Origin: Lachnospiraceae bacterium
GTDB lineage: Bacteria > Bacillota > Clostridia > Lachnospirales > Lachnospiraceae
Assembly: GCA_910574185.1 (NCBI GenBank)
Contig: CAJSZQ010000006.1
Coordinates: forward strand, 62,001-126,000
Direction: 5' to 3'
Length of the DNA: 64,000 nucleotides
In this document: piece by piece, positions 25,071 through 34,060 of the stretch
Numbering within the stretch: position 1 is the first letter of the stretch
Layout: the number at the start of each line of letters is the position of its first letter
Notes under the pieces: model-generated
What the model saw: the letters and a program-made list of their open reading frames with translations, nothing else
The model's database searches: none
What the model was told of the DNA's origin: nothing
Translations under genes and position numbers: made by a program

Positions 25071-27662
25071 TTATTCCGCAACACGAAGCTGCTCCACAAT
25101 ACTGCCTTTATGAAAGAGCCAAAGCGCCGCGACTGGTACAACCGCCGACACAATCAGCAATATGACGCTGACGCACACTGCCGGCGCAAGCGTAAAATGA
25201 AATGTATACTGCCACATGGAGCCAAGCATATTCCTGATAATTGTAACCCCCAGCAGCGCCGCGGATACCACTCCCAGAAAACTGGCTCCAAGAGCATAAT
25301 AAACGCTCTCAAATATCATCATTCTGGTAAGCTGTTTCCTTGTCATTCCAATACTTTGCATAGTTGCAAATTCATGACGACGGATTAGAATGGTCGTCAC
25401 CATAGTATTTATCAGATTCAGCACGCCTGCAAAACCAAATATCATACCCACAAGGCCGCCTACAAAATTAATTGTTTTACGCGTTTTTTCCGCATCCTCC
25501 CGCGCAGTTTGTGAAGAAAGATAATTCACTTCCGGATTTACATTATTCACATAATCTTCCAAAAATGCAGTCACATTCTCTCTCTGACTCTCTTCTACAT
25601 TAAAAGCATATTTATAGATAACGGGTTCCTCGTAGAGTTCTTTATAAATATTGGTCGGCAAATATAAATACAATCCATTTCCTCCAACTTCTAACGGCCC
25701 GTTACAGGTTATTCCAATCTCCTGATCGTCACCGTTAACAGCCGCCTTTGCCAACACCGGAAGCTCCCTCTCCGGCTTTCCATCTTTATAGACAGTAATG
25801 ATTTCACCCACATCTGCCATATCAAGATCTGCATTTATCGACATATCTACACGATTCACATCTACGCCTACCATCACACCTTTGCCCTGCGCCATCTTTT
25901 CATATAAGGCATGGGCATCCGTCTCCCCTTCACGCAAATCCATCCGGGCAACGACGCTTTCTTCCATACCGTAAACATTACAGATTGGGCGTCTGTCATC
26001 GCCGGTTCCAAAATACATATAATTTTCGTCAAAACGTATATTCAGTCCGCTGTCTTTATCCACGATGCCTTCATCCAAAACGAGATGCTCCCACTCATAG
26101 GTCACGTCAGTATCTTCCACCGTATTCTTATAAATGGGCGAGCCATCCTTCACTCCAGGCTGAGCCGAAACTGTTCCTATCACCTGTTCATCCAGAGCGT
26201 CTTCTCTGTGGACAAAGCCTTTCATACCATTCATACTAGCTGCGCTTGTAACTGCAAAATCAGTACGAATCTTAAAGGCCACTTGCTTTTCAATATCCAG
26301 ACTTCCCGCCGCCGTTCCCACACAGTTTAGCAACACCACACACAGCGTCAGTGAAATAATAATAAATACAGTGCGGCGCTTATTCCGTCCAAGATTAGAC
26401 AGCGCCAATCGGGATATATCCGCCCCCAGCGAACTTTTCCGTTCCCTCCGTTTTCCGGAACTGTTTTCCACATAACGAAATGCTTCTATCGGTGAAATAT
26501 TCGCCGCCACTCTAACTGGCTTTCGGGTACTTAAGAATACTGTTATAGCCGTCAGAAGCGCCGCTCCCAGAAAAATAACCGGGGACGGCGAGACATCCGC
26601 CGCGACATTCGCGTATTCCTCAGATAAAGAAGCCATAATAACCGGCAGCGCTGCTCTTCCGATAAAAAATCCGATAAATAACCCGATTGGAATCCCGATG
26701 CCAGACAGCCACACTGCCTGCCGGTTAATCAGCTTCCTAACCTGGCGTTTACTCATCCCGATGGTGCGATAAAGCCCGTAACGCCTGATTTCCTGCATCA
26801 CAGCAATGTCAAATACATTATAAATTAGCAAATAACAACAGAACACAAACAACAGCGCCAACAACGCTGCCATAACAGCGATTTCTGGTTCAAGAGGCAT
26901 ATTAGTCACAAAATTTACCGTCGCGGCAATGTAATTTTCCGCCTCCATATCATGCGGGTTTCCGCCCATGTGAATGGCTTCCTGCTCCATCTTTTTTGAC
27001 AGGCCTGATGCAGTAACTGCAATAATATCTGAACAATAGGTCCCCGCCATATCTCTGTCCTGGTCGTAGGTAAATTGAAAAATATCCGGATGCGCGTCCC
27101 GAAAAGCAATTCCCGCCCACATCATACTCAACTGGTCGCTCGTCGACTCATACCAGCCCGACACCACCATCGGAAGACGATACTCCCTGTTATGCGCCGT
27201 AAATTCAATCGTCACTTCAGCGCCAACCTCCGGCAGCGCCCCAAGTTCGCGCAGGGCCTGTTCAGAAGCGACAATTTCATTATATGCCACAGGCGCTTTC
27301 CCATGAGTCGGGCTGCAAAAAGTAAGTTCCGCCTGAACATCATCCAACACGTCAAATTCAATATTATGACGATTCGTATTGCTCAGAAAATTTACCGGCA
27401 TCCGAAGCCCTGCCAACTCAATAAAATCCGCTTCTTTCAGCATCTCAAACTGTTTCGCTGTCATATTGCGGAAATCACCGTCCGATTTACTCCCTTTCTG
27501 CATCTGCATCGTTAAGGTCATCGATTCTTCTGTCCCTATGCCAATCGTAGTGATTGACGTAAACAAAACTGCCGTAAGTGTGATTGCTAACACCGCAATT
27601 AAATTCCGTACCCTGCCAGCGGCAAAACTACGCCGCGTGAGAGTCTTTAACATTTCTCCCAT
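25071..27662 (-). CDS. FtsX-like ABC transporter permease
   Basis: An 863-residue permease with one N-terminal segment (VRNLIAVLAITLTAVLFTSI), a periplasm-type outside domain, three central membrane segments (AVMAALLALLFVFCCYLLIY and following), a second pass-and-extracellular domain, and a C-terminal FtsX core (TRKQLTRMMIFESVYYALGA, then VSVILLIVSAVVPVAALWLF). This double-FtsX layout is common in Bacillota exporters next to two-component systems. It is paired with the ATPase at 24305-24973. A terminator precedes it (27795-27826), so it may be separately controlled from the upstream two-component genes. Confidence 0.88.
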   Translation of the reverse strand: MGEMLKTLTRRSFAAGRVRNLIAVLAITLTAVLFTSITTIGIGTEESMTLTMQMQKGSKSDGDFRNMTAKQFEMLKEADFIELAGLRMPVNFLSNTNRHNIEFDVLDDVQAELTFCSPTHGKAPVAYNEIVASEQALRELGALPEVGAEVTIEFTAHNREYRLPMVVSGWYESTSDQLSMMWAGIAFRDAHPDIFQFTYDQDRDMAGTYCSDIIAVTASGLSKKMEQEAIHMGGNPHDMEAENYIAATVNFVTNMPLEPEIAVMAALLALLFVFCCYLLIYNVFDIAVMQEIRRYGLYRTIGMSKRQVRKLINRQAVWLSGIGIPIGLFIGFFIGRAALPVIMASLSEEYANVAADVSPSPVIFLGAALLTAITVFLSTRKPVRVAANISPIEAFRYVENSSGKRRERKSSLGADISRLALSNLGRNKRRTVFIIISLTLCVVLLNCVGTAAGSLDIEKQVAFKIRTDFAVTSAASMNGMKGFVHREDALDEQVIGTVSAQPGVKDGSPIYKNTVEDTDVTYEWEHLVLDEGIVDKDSGLNIRFDENYMYFGTGDDRRPICNVYGMEESVVARMDLREGETDAHALYEKMAQGKGVMVGVDVNRVDMSINADLDMADVGEIITVYKDGKPERELPVLAKAAVNGDDQEIGITCNGPLEVGGNGLYLYLPTNIYKELYEEPVIYKYAFNVEESQRENVTAFLEDYVNNVNPEVNYLSSQTAREDAEKTRKTINFVGGLVGMIFGFAGVLNLINTMVTTILIRRHEFATMQSIGMTRKQLTRMMIFESVYYALGASFLGVVSAALLGVTIIRNMLGSMWQYTFHFTLAPAVCVSVILLIVSAVVPVAALWLFHKGSIVEQLRVAE

Positions 27663-27794
27663 AGGTCTTTTCCTCCTGAATTTCTTACTGAGCTAAGCAT
27701 ATCACTCCAAAGGTACAGTCCAGTTACAACAAAGGCACAATTTTGTACCTTTTGATTTCTCCGGCAACGGCTCAAATCAAAGTTTCATATATCA

Positions 27795-27826
27795 AAAACA
27801 GCGCCCCAATCCTTGCCGGGGCGCAG
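27795..27826 (-). terminator. Rho-independent terminator after ABC ATPase
   Basis: GCGCCCC and GGGGCGC pair perfectly around a 10-base loop, followed on minus by TGTTTTTGAT. It lies 14 bases past the stop of the ATPase gene at 27840, separating the regulator-kinase-ATPase group from the FtsX permease gene. Confidence 0.8.
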
Positions 27827-27839
27827 AGTTCACAAAAAG

Positions 27840-28505
27840 CTATCGTCTAATTCTTCCATCCTGTATCCGCACCACGCGGTCTGCAAGCTGGGCAAGTTCC
27901 AGATTATGCGTAATCATAATCAAAGTCTGATGATAAGCTTCTGCTGCCATTTTCAAAAGTCCCGCTACATTTTGACTAGTCTTTGCGTCAAAGCTACCTG
28001 TAGGCTCGTCTGCCAAAATGATAGCAGGTTTCGTAATCAAAGCTCTTGCAATTGCCGTACGCTGTTGTCCTCCGCCAGATAACATATAAGGATATCTGGC
28101 CAGTTTATCCTGCAGGCCCAAAACCCTTGTAATTTCTTCAAAAAACACCTTGTCTGGACGTGAATCGTCCAATTTAAGCGGAAACAAAATATTTTCCTTT
28201 ATCGTCAGTTCAGGAACCAGGTTATAGTCTTGAAAGATAAATCCAACCTTTCTACGCCGGAAAACCGTTAGTTCTTCCTCCGTCAACTCCGATAAATTGA
28301 CGCCATCTACAATCACCGTCCCTTCCGTTGGCTCATATAGACCGCCAATTATATTCATAAGCGTCGTCTTTCCAGAACCGGAAGCGCCGATAATCGCGGT
28401 AAATTTCCCCTTTTCAATGGAAAGATTGATACCGTCTATCGCTTTTACAGTACAGGCGCCTTTCCCAAAATATTTCTTCAAATTATGTATCGTCACAATA
28501 TCCAC
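27840..28505 (-). CDS. ABC transporter ATP-binding protein with altered signature
   Basis: A 221-residue ATPase very like the one at 24305-24973, with Walker A GASGSGKTTLMNIIGGLYEP, FIFQDYNLVPELTIKENILF, Walker B IILADEPTGSFDAKTS and H-loop ITHNLELAQL. The signature reads LSGGGQQRTAIARAL, with Gly in place of the first Gln of LSGGQ, and the Walker B follow-on is GSFD instead of GNLD. No permease gene of its own follows; a terminator does. It may share the FtsX permease downstream or be a degenerating duplicate. Co-directional with the two-component genes upstream. Confidence 0.88.
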   Translation of the reverse strand: MDIVTIHNLKKYFGKGACTVKAIDGINLSIEKGKFTAIIGASGSGKTTLMNIIGGLYEPTEGTVIVDGVNLSELTEEELTVFRRRKVGFIFQDYNLVPELTIKENILFPLKLDDSRPDKVFFEEITRVLGLQDKLARYPYMLSGGGQQRTAIARALITKPAIILADEPTGSFDAKTSQNVAGLLKMAAEAYHQTLIMITHNLELAQLADRVVRIQDGRIRR

Positions 28506-28603
28506 TGTGTTATCCTCTCTTTCACTGTCTACCCTGTGTCCTTACGCTAATTCTAAACTATACGGAGCCATTCATATTCGGGAGAAATTTAAAGGATAAT
28601 TAT

Positions 28604-29629
28604 TTAATAATCCAGCAGAAATACAGAGAATGTCGTACCTTTACCAATTTTTGATTTCACGCTAATATACCCCTTTTGCCGAACAATAATACTGCGGGCT
28701 AAGTACAGTCCTAATCCGACGCCTTCCATGGACGCCGCCTCCTGTCCCCGGTAGAACCGCTGAAACACATCGTTATAATGCTTTTCTTCAATCCCTGGTC
28801 CCGTATCCGAAATATCTATTCGGGTATAAAACTGCCATGGTCTGACGCTGACTGAAACAGTTCCGCCCTCCGGCGTGTATTTTACCGCATTGTCCAAAAT
28901 ATTCCCCAACGCCTCCGCCGTCCATTTGGCATCATGTTTAACAGCCGTCCTGCTGTCGCAGTCCACTGTAATCTGAATTTTTTTCTGACCTGCCTTCGCC
29001 CAGATGCCATTGACCGCCTGCGCAATCGTATCATATAAACTATTTGATTCCATATGCAACGAAAATGTCCCGGTTTCCAGACGGGACATCTTAATCAGAG
29101 ACTGCATCAGAAAATCCAGCTTATGAATCTGTACAGACATTGTAGTAAGAAACTCCGCACGCTTTTCATCCGATAAGTGATGCTGCTGCAAAATACTCGT
29201 AAACATCTGGATATTCGCAATCGGCGTTTTCACCTGATGAGAAATATCGCTGACCAGTTCCTGAATCACCTGCTTGTCCTGCTCGCTCTGCCGCCTGTCT
29301 TCCTGCATGCAATCATAAAACTGCATCAATTTTCCCTGCACTTTGGACGTCTGTGTTTCTTCATAAATCCGATTATTCAGCGGCTCGCGCCCATCCATAA
29401 ACGCATCCACCGTTTCACAGATATCATTTGCAAAATCGCTTTGCCTCCGCCTCTGCTGCCAGTTCCACAGCGAAACAAACAGAAAAACCGCAATTCCGGT
29501 TACTATAAGTAGTATCCGTATTCCAGCCGGAGGCAGATAGCTCCACATCAATCCTGCCAGAACAAGCAAGACTGCCGTCATCGATAATAGTATATTCACT
29601 GGCAGACATCTTATATGTAATCTCTTCAT
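28604..29629 (-). CDS. Sensor histidine kinase
   Basis: A 341-residue membrane sensor kinase with two N-terminal hydrophobic segments with almost no loop between them (LSMTAVLLVLAGLMWSYLPP, IRILLIVTGIAVFLFVSLWN), so it senses inside or through a partner rather than by a large outside domain. The H-box is LVSDISHQVKTPIANIQMF (about 145), the N-box GNILDNAVKYTPEGG, then ISDTGPGIEEKHYNDVFQRF and VGLGLYLARSII. Its start overlaps the end of the response regulator by four bases. It probably controls the neighbouring ABC genes. Confidence 0.92.
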   Translation of the reverse strand: MKRLHIRCLPVNILLSMTAVLLVLAGLMWSYLPPAGIRILLIVTGIAVFLFVSLWNWQQRRRQSDFANDICETVDAFMDGREPLNNRIYEETQTSKVQGKLMQFYDCMQEDRRQSEQDKQVIQELVSDISHQVKTPIANIQMFTSILQQHHLSDEKRAEFLTTMSVQIHKLDFLMQSLIKMSRLETGTFSLHMESNSLYDTIAQAVNGIWAKAGQKKIQITVDCDSRTAVKHDAKWTAEALGNILDNAVKYTPEGGTVSVSVRPWQFYTRIDISDTGPGIEEKHYNDVFQRFYRGQEAASMEGVGLGLYLARSIIVRQKGYISVKSKIGKGTTFSVFLLDY

Positions 29630-30441
29630 AGCTTTTCCCCTGTCCAGATGTATCCCATCCCCCTGACTGTCTGGATATAAGAATGACCTTCCTGTTCAAT
29701 CTTTGCCCGAAGCCGATTCATGGTTACGGTAAGTGTGTGGTCGTCAACAAAATTACTGTCGCAATCCCACAGCTTTTCTAATAAAAGCCGACGTGTCACA
29801 ATATTACCTGCATGAGCTGTCAGAAGCCGCAGCAATTTGTATTCGTTGGGCGTAATCGACAATTTCTCCCCATTCCGAACCGCGGTAAGACCCTGAAAAT
29901 CCAAACGCAAAAATCCGTCGTTATACTCATCCGCCGATTCCTTCGCACAGACACTTCCCCGACGCAGAGCTACCTCTACCCGACGCTTTAGTATTTGCAT
30001 CTGAAACGGCTTCGTAACATAATCGTCCGCTCCCATATCAAATCCCTTTAATACATCCTCTTCCAAATCATTTGCAGTCAGAAAAATGACCGGAAGCCCC
30101 GGTCTCGTCTCTTTTACCTCCCGGCAAAAATCAAATCCATTTCCATCCGGAAGATTCACATCCAGAATCACCAGAGCAAAAATATCACTTTTCAAAAGCT
30201 GCCGCGCTTTTTGACAATTATAAGCGGCTACCGTCAGATAACCGCTTACGTCTAATTCAAAACACAGACCTGCGCTTAAGGCTAAATCATCCTCCACAAC
30301 TAATATTCCTGCATTATGATAATCTTCATGCATTTTATCCGTTGCCCATACAGCAGCCTTACAATCAATGCTGTATGCACCATTTTCTTCTATAAATAAG
30401 TTCTTCACTGTCATTTCCTCATAGTTCATATACTTCATCAA
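29626..30441 (-). CDS. OmpR-family response regulator
   Basis: A two-component regulator. The receiver domain has the acidic pair in ILVVEDDLAL, the phospho-acceptor Asp in ALVILDVNLPDG and Lys in VTKPFQMQIL; the C-terminal winged helix has LRLDFQGLTAVRNGEKLSIT and TVTMNRLRAKIEQEGHSYIQ and RGMGYIWTGE. The frame runs about 47 residues upstream of the normal receiver start; the true start may be the internal ATG before HEDYHNAGIL or the GTG in MTVKNLF, which sits after GAGG. It begins just beyond the spmA fragment at 30509, so its promoter region may have been altered by that rearrangement. Confidence 0.9.
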   Translation of the reverse strand: MMKYMNYEEMTVKNLFIEENGAYSIDCKAAVWATDKMHEDYHNAGILVVEDDLALSAGLCFELDVSGYLTVAAYNCQKARQLLKSDIFALVILDVNLPDGNGFDFCREVKETRPGLPVIFLTANDLEEDVLKGFDMGADDYVTKPFQMQILKRRVEVALRRGSVCAKESADEYNDGFLRLDFQGLTAVRNGEKLSITPNEYKLLRLLTAHAGNIVTRRLLLEKLWDCDSNFVDDHTLTVTMNRLRAKIEQEGHSYIQTVRGMGYIWTGEKL

Positions 30442-30508
30442 GCAATTTATTATCCGCGGTCATAATGTGATTATATTTAATCTTGTCCATTCTGTCTGCT
30501 TAATTGAC

Positions 30509-30722
30509 TCCCGGCCCCACAATAGCCGCCGGATTCACACTCCCGTACTGACTCCGATAAGCAATCACATTCACCGGAATCAACTGTAAGGAGGAAATAT
30601 TGATAATCAAAAACGTACACATCTCATTACTGGCAATTCCCTTCTTTCTCACCGGTCCCGGACGTCTCCCCCGCCTCCTGTCGTCCTCCTGCCTTGAAAG
30701 CTCTTCCATCGCCCGTAATCCC
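30509..30722 (-). pseudogene. spmA fragment (partial duplicate)
   Basis: These 214 bases match 34220-34433 inside intact spmA with only four mismatches, and the translated piece runs from LRAMEELSRQEDD to NPAAIVGPG. The fragment lacks the first two thirds of spmA and the last 24 codons, and has no start signal, so it is a non-functional remnant. It lies in the same orientation as spmA, exactly 3711 bp away, with the DUF262/ATPase/HNH genes between the two copies. On its outer side a GTGTCA-AGTTA-ATGACAC inverted repeat follows at 30727-30744. Confidence 0.92.
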
Positions 30723-30726
30723 CCTT

Positions 30727-30744
30727 GTGTCAAGTTAATGACAC
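30727..30744. other. Inverted repeat at the island edge
   Basis: GTGTCA and TGACAC flank AAGTTA next to the end of the spmA fragment, followed on plus by AT-rich sequence with two T6 runs. It may be a leftover insertion-sequence end or a plain hairpin. No transposase gene is present. Confidence 0.3.
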
Positions 30745-30859
30745 GAATTTTTTAAATATTTTTTGAATCGTAGTCTTGTTCGCCGATTTAAGAAAACTTT
30801 CCAGTTCATCTTTAAATATAAGGACAATTTATAGCTGATCATCCTTGCGAAATAAATCT

Positions 30860-31651
30860 CTACATTTTAGCAAATGTAATAATAAAGATATTTTTACAAA
30901 TCTTAAATATTTCTTCTGATGATTTGTTCGATAGCTTCTCACAAAATAACTTTACGATTAAATTATTGTACTCGTATTTTGGAAGATTTCCATTATTATC
31001 TATAACATTTAAACGGAAATCAAATAATTGCTGAGTACGGTATTGAGGGTCGTTTAATCGAAATCTTTTTATATGTGCTTCTATAAATCGAAGTTCACTG
31101 TCAGAATATGTATGTGAATCTTTGGCAGGTTCAAATTCCATATTCATAACATTATATTGCAAAATTAGTTTTTCATTTGAATCCTTGCCCTGAATACCCA
31201 TAGGCTGCAACACAATTTCTGCATCAATAAGGCTGCTGTACTTTTTTTGTAAACTCCTTAATGCTTTACAAGGAACGGTACATTGTTTACGGCAGTTAGT
31301 TGAACATTTACTAGATTCCTCATATTGAATGATATCGTTTTTAGGTATTTTTCTCTTTTTTTCTCCAATACGTTTAAATGTCTGGTTACAAACCGGACAA
31401 GACAGCCCTATATTAGGTACACATTCAATCAATTTGTCTGAATTACTTTTTTCAATTGCATGTTCCAAATTAGCATATAGTTTTTCATCTACACGAACCC
31501 GTGTATAACAATACATGCAATATCCACCTGTACTTTCTTCTAAAGTGTCCTTTAAATTAACTTTTTCTGTTGAATTTGTATAGCCATATTTTTTCCATTT
31601 TTTATAATGTGGCTGAAATACGGGCATCTCAAGTAACAAAAAATCTTCCAT
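30860..31651 (-). CDS. HNH endonuclease-like protein (PtuB/TIGR02646-like)
   Basis: A 263-residue protein with a zinc-HNH core in its first half: GGYCMYCYTRV (CxxC, about 43-53), LEHAIEKS with the catalytic-type His (about 63), then LSCPVCNQTFKR (CxxCN, about 83). This resembles the HNH nucleases of Septu (PtuB) and retron-linked TIGR02646 proteins. An extra cysteine cluster CSTNCRKQCTVPC follows at about 115-130. It is the last gene of a four-gene, AT-rich operon, eight bases after the ATPase. Expected role: DNA or RNA cutting in phage defence, triggered through the ATPase and DUF262 partners. Function is inferred, HNH motif is visible. Confidence 0.75.
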   Translation of the reverse strand: MEDFLLLEMPVFQPHYKKWKKYGYTNSTEKVNLKDTLEESTGGYCMYCYTRVRVDEKLYANLEHAIEKSNSDKLIECVPNIGLSCPVCNQTFKRIGEKKRKIPKNDIIQYEESSKCSTNCRKQCTVPCKALRSLQKKYSSLIDAEIVLQPMGIQGKDSNEKLILQYNVMNMEFEPAKDSHTYSDSELRFIEAHIKRFRLNDPQYRTQQLFDFRLNVIDNNGNLPKYEYNNLIVKLFCEKLSNKSSEEIFKICKNIFIITFAKM

Positions 31652-31658
31652 TTAACAC

Positions 31659-32606
31659 TCACCATTCTCGTATTTGATGTACTATTATTTGCTGTGAAGC
31701 AGTCAATTTCCTGCTTTCTATCTGTTCAAGACATTCTTCATCTTTTTCTCCCCATGCGCCATTAATCTTATTATTCAGCAACCTTCTTAATATATTTTCA
31801 ACCTCTAATCCGAAGACCTCATGATTTCCGAATATTCGATCAAAAATGATCTGTACTTCTGAAATAGAAGTATAGTCATTACTGTCTGCAACTTCATAAC
31901 TGCCATTATCTAAAATTATCAGATTAGAATCGTTTGTGGATGCTACTAAGTCGCAAGAATGTGTTGTCACAATCCATCTTGCCCATGGAAATGTTTTCTT
32001 CAAAAATTTCAAAATCGCAGCAGAATATCTGGGAGATAAGTATTCGTCCAATTCATCTATTACAACCCATGCATATTGCGGTGCGTTCACTTTAATTTCC
32101 ATATCCTGATAATAGAGTAATTCAAGTAATATGCGTATTATTGCCTGATAACCACTTGATAAGAAACCCTTTCCATTTCCGAAATCTACTTCTCCTATTG
32201 GAGCATCATAATCTATTTTAAACCTGTCGTTTGTTAATTCAAAAAATAAATCTTGAACTTCTTTTTCATACAATTGATAAATAATTTCTACCCTTTCTGT
32301 TAAAGTTCCAAAACAATTAAAAGAATCAACCAAATTAAAGTTCATATCTTGTAATCTTGTATCTAAAATTGTTTTCTTATACTTTGGACTTTTATCTGTT
32401 TTGGAAACTTTCTTTACATCAAATACACGGTTAACCGCATCAATAAAATATACAGCCCTATCATTCTTTGTCTTCTCTATAAATAGTTTTAGTAATAATG
32501 TTTTTCCGCTAGAGTTCTCTCCTATGATAATGCTGTCTGTATAAGGCAATTCTTCTTTGTATATTTTGTCAATGATATGATTTATCATCTCCAGACCAAA
32601 TTTCAT
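31659..32606 (-). CDS. AAA-family (OLD/ABC-like) ATPase of defence type
   Basis: A 315-residue ATPase with Walker A GENSSGKTLLLKLF (about 29-42), a signature-like FLSSGYQAIIRILLELL (about 160), Walker B YAWVVIDELDEYLSPRYSAA (about 192) and switch His in ARWIVTTHSCDLVAS (about 218). This is the layout of AAA_15/21-type ATPases found with effector nucleases in Septu, Gabija-like and related systems. Its start overlaps the DUF262 gene by 38 bases and the HNH gene follows eight bases after its stop, indicating strict co-expression. ATG 32606 was chosen over an ATG seven codons upstream on the basis of GGTGG. Confidence 0.82.
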   Translation of the reverse strand: MKFGLEMINHIIDKIYKEELPYTDSIIIGENSSGKTLLLKLFIEKTKNDRAVYFIDAVNRVFDVKKVSKTDKSPKYKKTILDTRLQDMNFNLVDSFNCFGTLTERVEIIYQLYEKEVQDLFFELTNDRFKIDYDAPIGEVDFGNGKGFLSSGYQAIIRILLELLYYQDMEIKVNAPQYAWVVIDELDEYLSPRYSAAILKFLKKTFPWARWIVTTHSCDLVASTNDSNLIILDNGSYEVADSNDYTSISEVQIIFDRIFGNHEVFGLEVENILRRLLNNKINGAWGEKDEECLEQIESRKLTASQQIIVHQIREW

Positions 32607-33702
32607 ACACTGTTTTCCACCTTTCATTCATGCTTTTCATTTTAACTGTTCCCTGCCGCGCATGGGATATATATCTCGGATCATGTAATATTTTGTTATA
32701 TATTACAGATGTAACTGGTTTATGAACCCCCAATTTCTCATAAACAATATAGAAACTCTCCAATAAGGCCACCTTTGATGACTGTGTTACATTTACTTTA
32801 AATAAATCAAAAAAGCAACTCAAACTATTTCTATATTCTTTAATTTGATTTTTATCAAATTTCATGGACTCTTCTGAAAACTTATCTAACAATTTTGTAT
32901 AGGAACTATGATAGTTTTCTATGATAAAATTAAAATTTATTGAATCCTTTTGCTCGATTCTGACATACTTTTTCAATGCACAAAATCGCAAAAGAGTTTC
33001 CATGTCGCGTTCTGCAGCATCCTCTTTCCCCCATATTTTTCGCCATTTATTATCATGCCTGTTATATTCCTGCAGCATAGTATAAAAATCACATACATAT
33101 ATTCCATTTCTCAATTCCTGCTGCGTTAAAAGAGAACCTTTAGCATTTAAATTTTCAAAAATTTTTCTTAAAATTTTTGTACGTTGTTTTTCGTCATCAA
33201 TTTTTATTTCTATAACAGTAATTGACGTATAGTCTATGCGTCTTTTCATTTCCATAGGAAGAGAAGAATAATCTACATTAAAAATTTTTTCATCTTCATT
33301 TTTTAGCTGAATATGAAGTTCTTCTAATGCCAGTTGGCTTGTCAAGGCTTCTTTAAAAGGAATGTTATGCACCTGGATTTCTGAAAAATCTACAGAATTA
33401 CTTTTACTTTTGTCTAAATAATAACCTATATAATAAAAAAACAAGCTCAAAACACGCTGTTGTCCATCCAGGATTTCCAATTGATTCTCACTGTTTCTGC
33501 AAGTATAAATTGGCGGAATCGGTAAACCACGAATCAATGATTCAACTAACGAAATAACCTGTTCCTTACTCCAACGATATTTTCTCTGATATTTGGGTAT
33601 AATATACAAATTTTCGTTTACACCTTCTACCAATGTACGAAATCCAACATCTGTCTTATATTGTTGAATACTAATTCCTTTTAAATCGCTCGTCATGCTC
33701 AA
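32569..33702 (-). CDS. DUF262 (GmrS/ParB-like) domain protein
   Basis: A 377-residue protein whose N-terminal half is a DUF262 domain: YIIPKYQRKYRWSKEQVISL (about 32-51), ESLIRGLPIPPIYTCR and the hallmark LEILDGQQRVLSLF (about 74-87) that binds or hydrolyses nucleotides in the GmrSD and SspE groups. Unlike GmrSD it has no C-terminal DUF1524 HNH nuclease; that activity is encoded separately at 30860-31651. Translation seems to begin at TTG 33702, eight bases after GGAGG, rather than at ATG 33696. AT-rich and part of the four-gene island operon. Likely a sensor or NTPase of a defence system. Confidence 0.82.
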   Translation of the reverse strand: MSMTSDLKGISIQQYKTDVGFRTLVEGVNENLYIIPKYQRKYRWSKEQVISLVESLIRGLPIPPIYTCRNSENQLEILDGQQRVLSLFFYYIGYYLDKSKSNSVDFSEIQVHNIPFKEALTSQLALEELHIQLKNEDEKIFNVDYSSLPMEMKRRIDYTSITVIEIKIDDEKQRTKILRKIFENLNAKGSLLTQQELRNGIYVCDFYTMLQEYNRHDNKWRKIWGKEDAAERDMETLLRFCALKKYVRIEQKDSINFNFIIENYHSSYTKLLDKFSEESMKFDKNQIKEYRNSLSCFFDLFKVNVTQSSKVALLESFYIVYEKLGVHKPVTSVIYNKILHDPRYISHARQGTVKMKSMNERWKTVYEIWSGDDKSYH

Positions 33703-33734
33703 TATCGTTTCCTCCTCAGATTCTTTGATTTGTA

Positions 33735-34034
33735 TTATAATATTTGTTGTAAGGACAACAATTCATTTGGCGAATAATGATAGGTTAACAATTTAATGGG
33801 CTTATTCTCAAAAAATTTACGATTTTTCACATAATTAATTACATCATCAAAAAAATTCCGGGCAATAGCCGTAGTGCGAATCATATTTAAATCTCCTGAA
33901 ACTTTCTTCTGCAAAAACCACGACTCATAATCAATTAATAACGTTCTGTCTGTCAAAATCGGAGTATTGTCGTAAAAAGGTTTTCCATTTGCCTGCCACA
34001 ATCCCCGTAATTCCTTTGTTCCAATCACATACAT
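33735..34034 (-). CDS. Small unknown protein, first gene of the defence-like operon
   Basis: A 99-residue protein starting MYVIGTKELRGLW. It is not recognised. It is soluble, with no membrane segment, rich in Asn, Leu and aromatic residues, and ends NELLSLQQIL. It lies 20 bases downstream of the predicted transcription start of the island promoter (34061-34089) and 32 bases before the DUF262 gene, so it is the leader gene of the operon. It could be a regulator, immunity or sensor subunit; nothing in sequence decides. ATG 34034 was taken instead of the adjoining TTG; neither has a strong ribosome binding site. Confidence 0.6.
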   Translation of the reverse strand: MYVIGTKELRGLWQANGKPFYDNTPILTDRTLLIDYESWFLQKKVSGDLNMIRTTAIARNFFDDVINYVKNRKFFENKPIKLLTYHYSPNELLSLQQIL

Positions 34035-34060
34035 CAAAATGCTTTACATCTTAATTATTT

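Noticed and set aside
25911-26330. 139-residue plus-strand frame in the FtsX gene
   Set aside because: Antisense to a well-supported permease gene with no features of its own.
30727-30744. Insertion sequence at the island border
   Set aside because: Only one short inverted repeat is visible; no transposase gene and no matching end on the other side, so no mobile element was called.
31659-32606. Calling the island a Septu system
   Set aside because: The ATPase is shorter than PtuA proteins and a DUF262 gene plus a small gene are additional; name withheld.
32569-33702. Calling the DUF262 protein a GmrSD restriction enzyme
   Set aside because: No DUF1524/HNH motif in its C-terminal half; the nuclease motif is in a separate gene.
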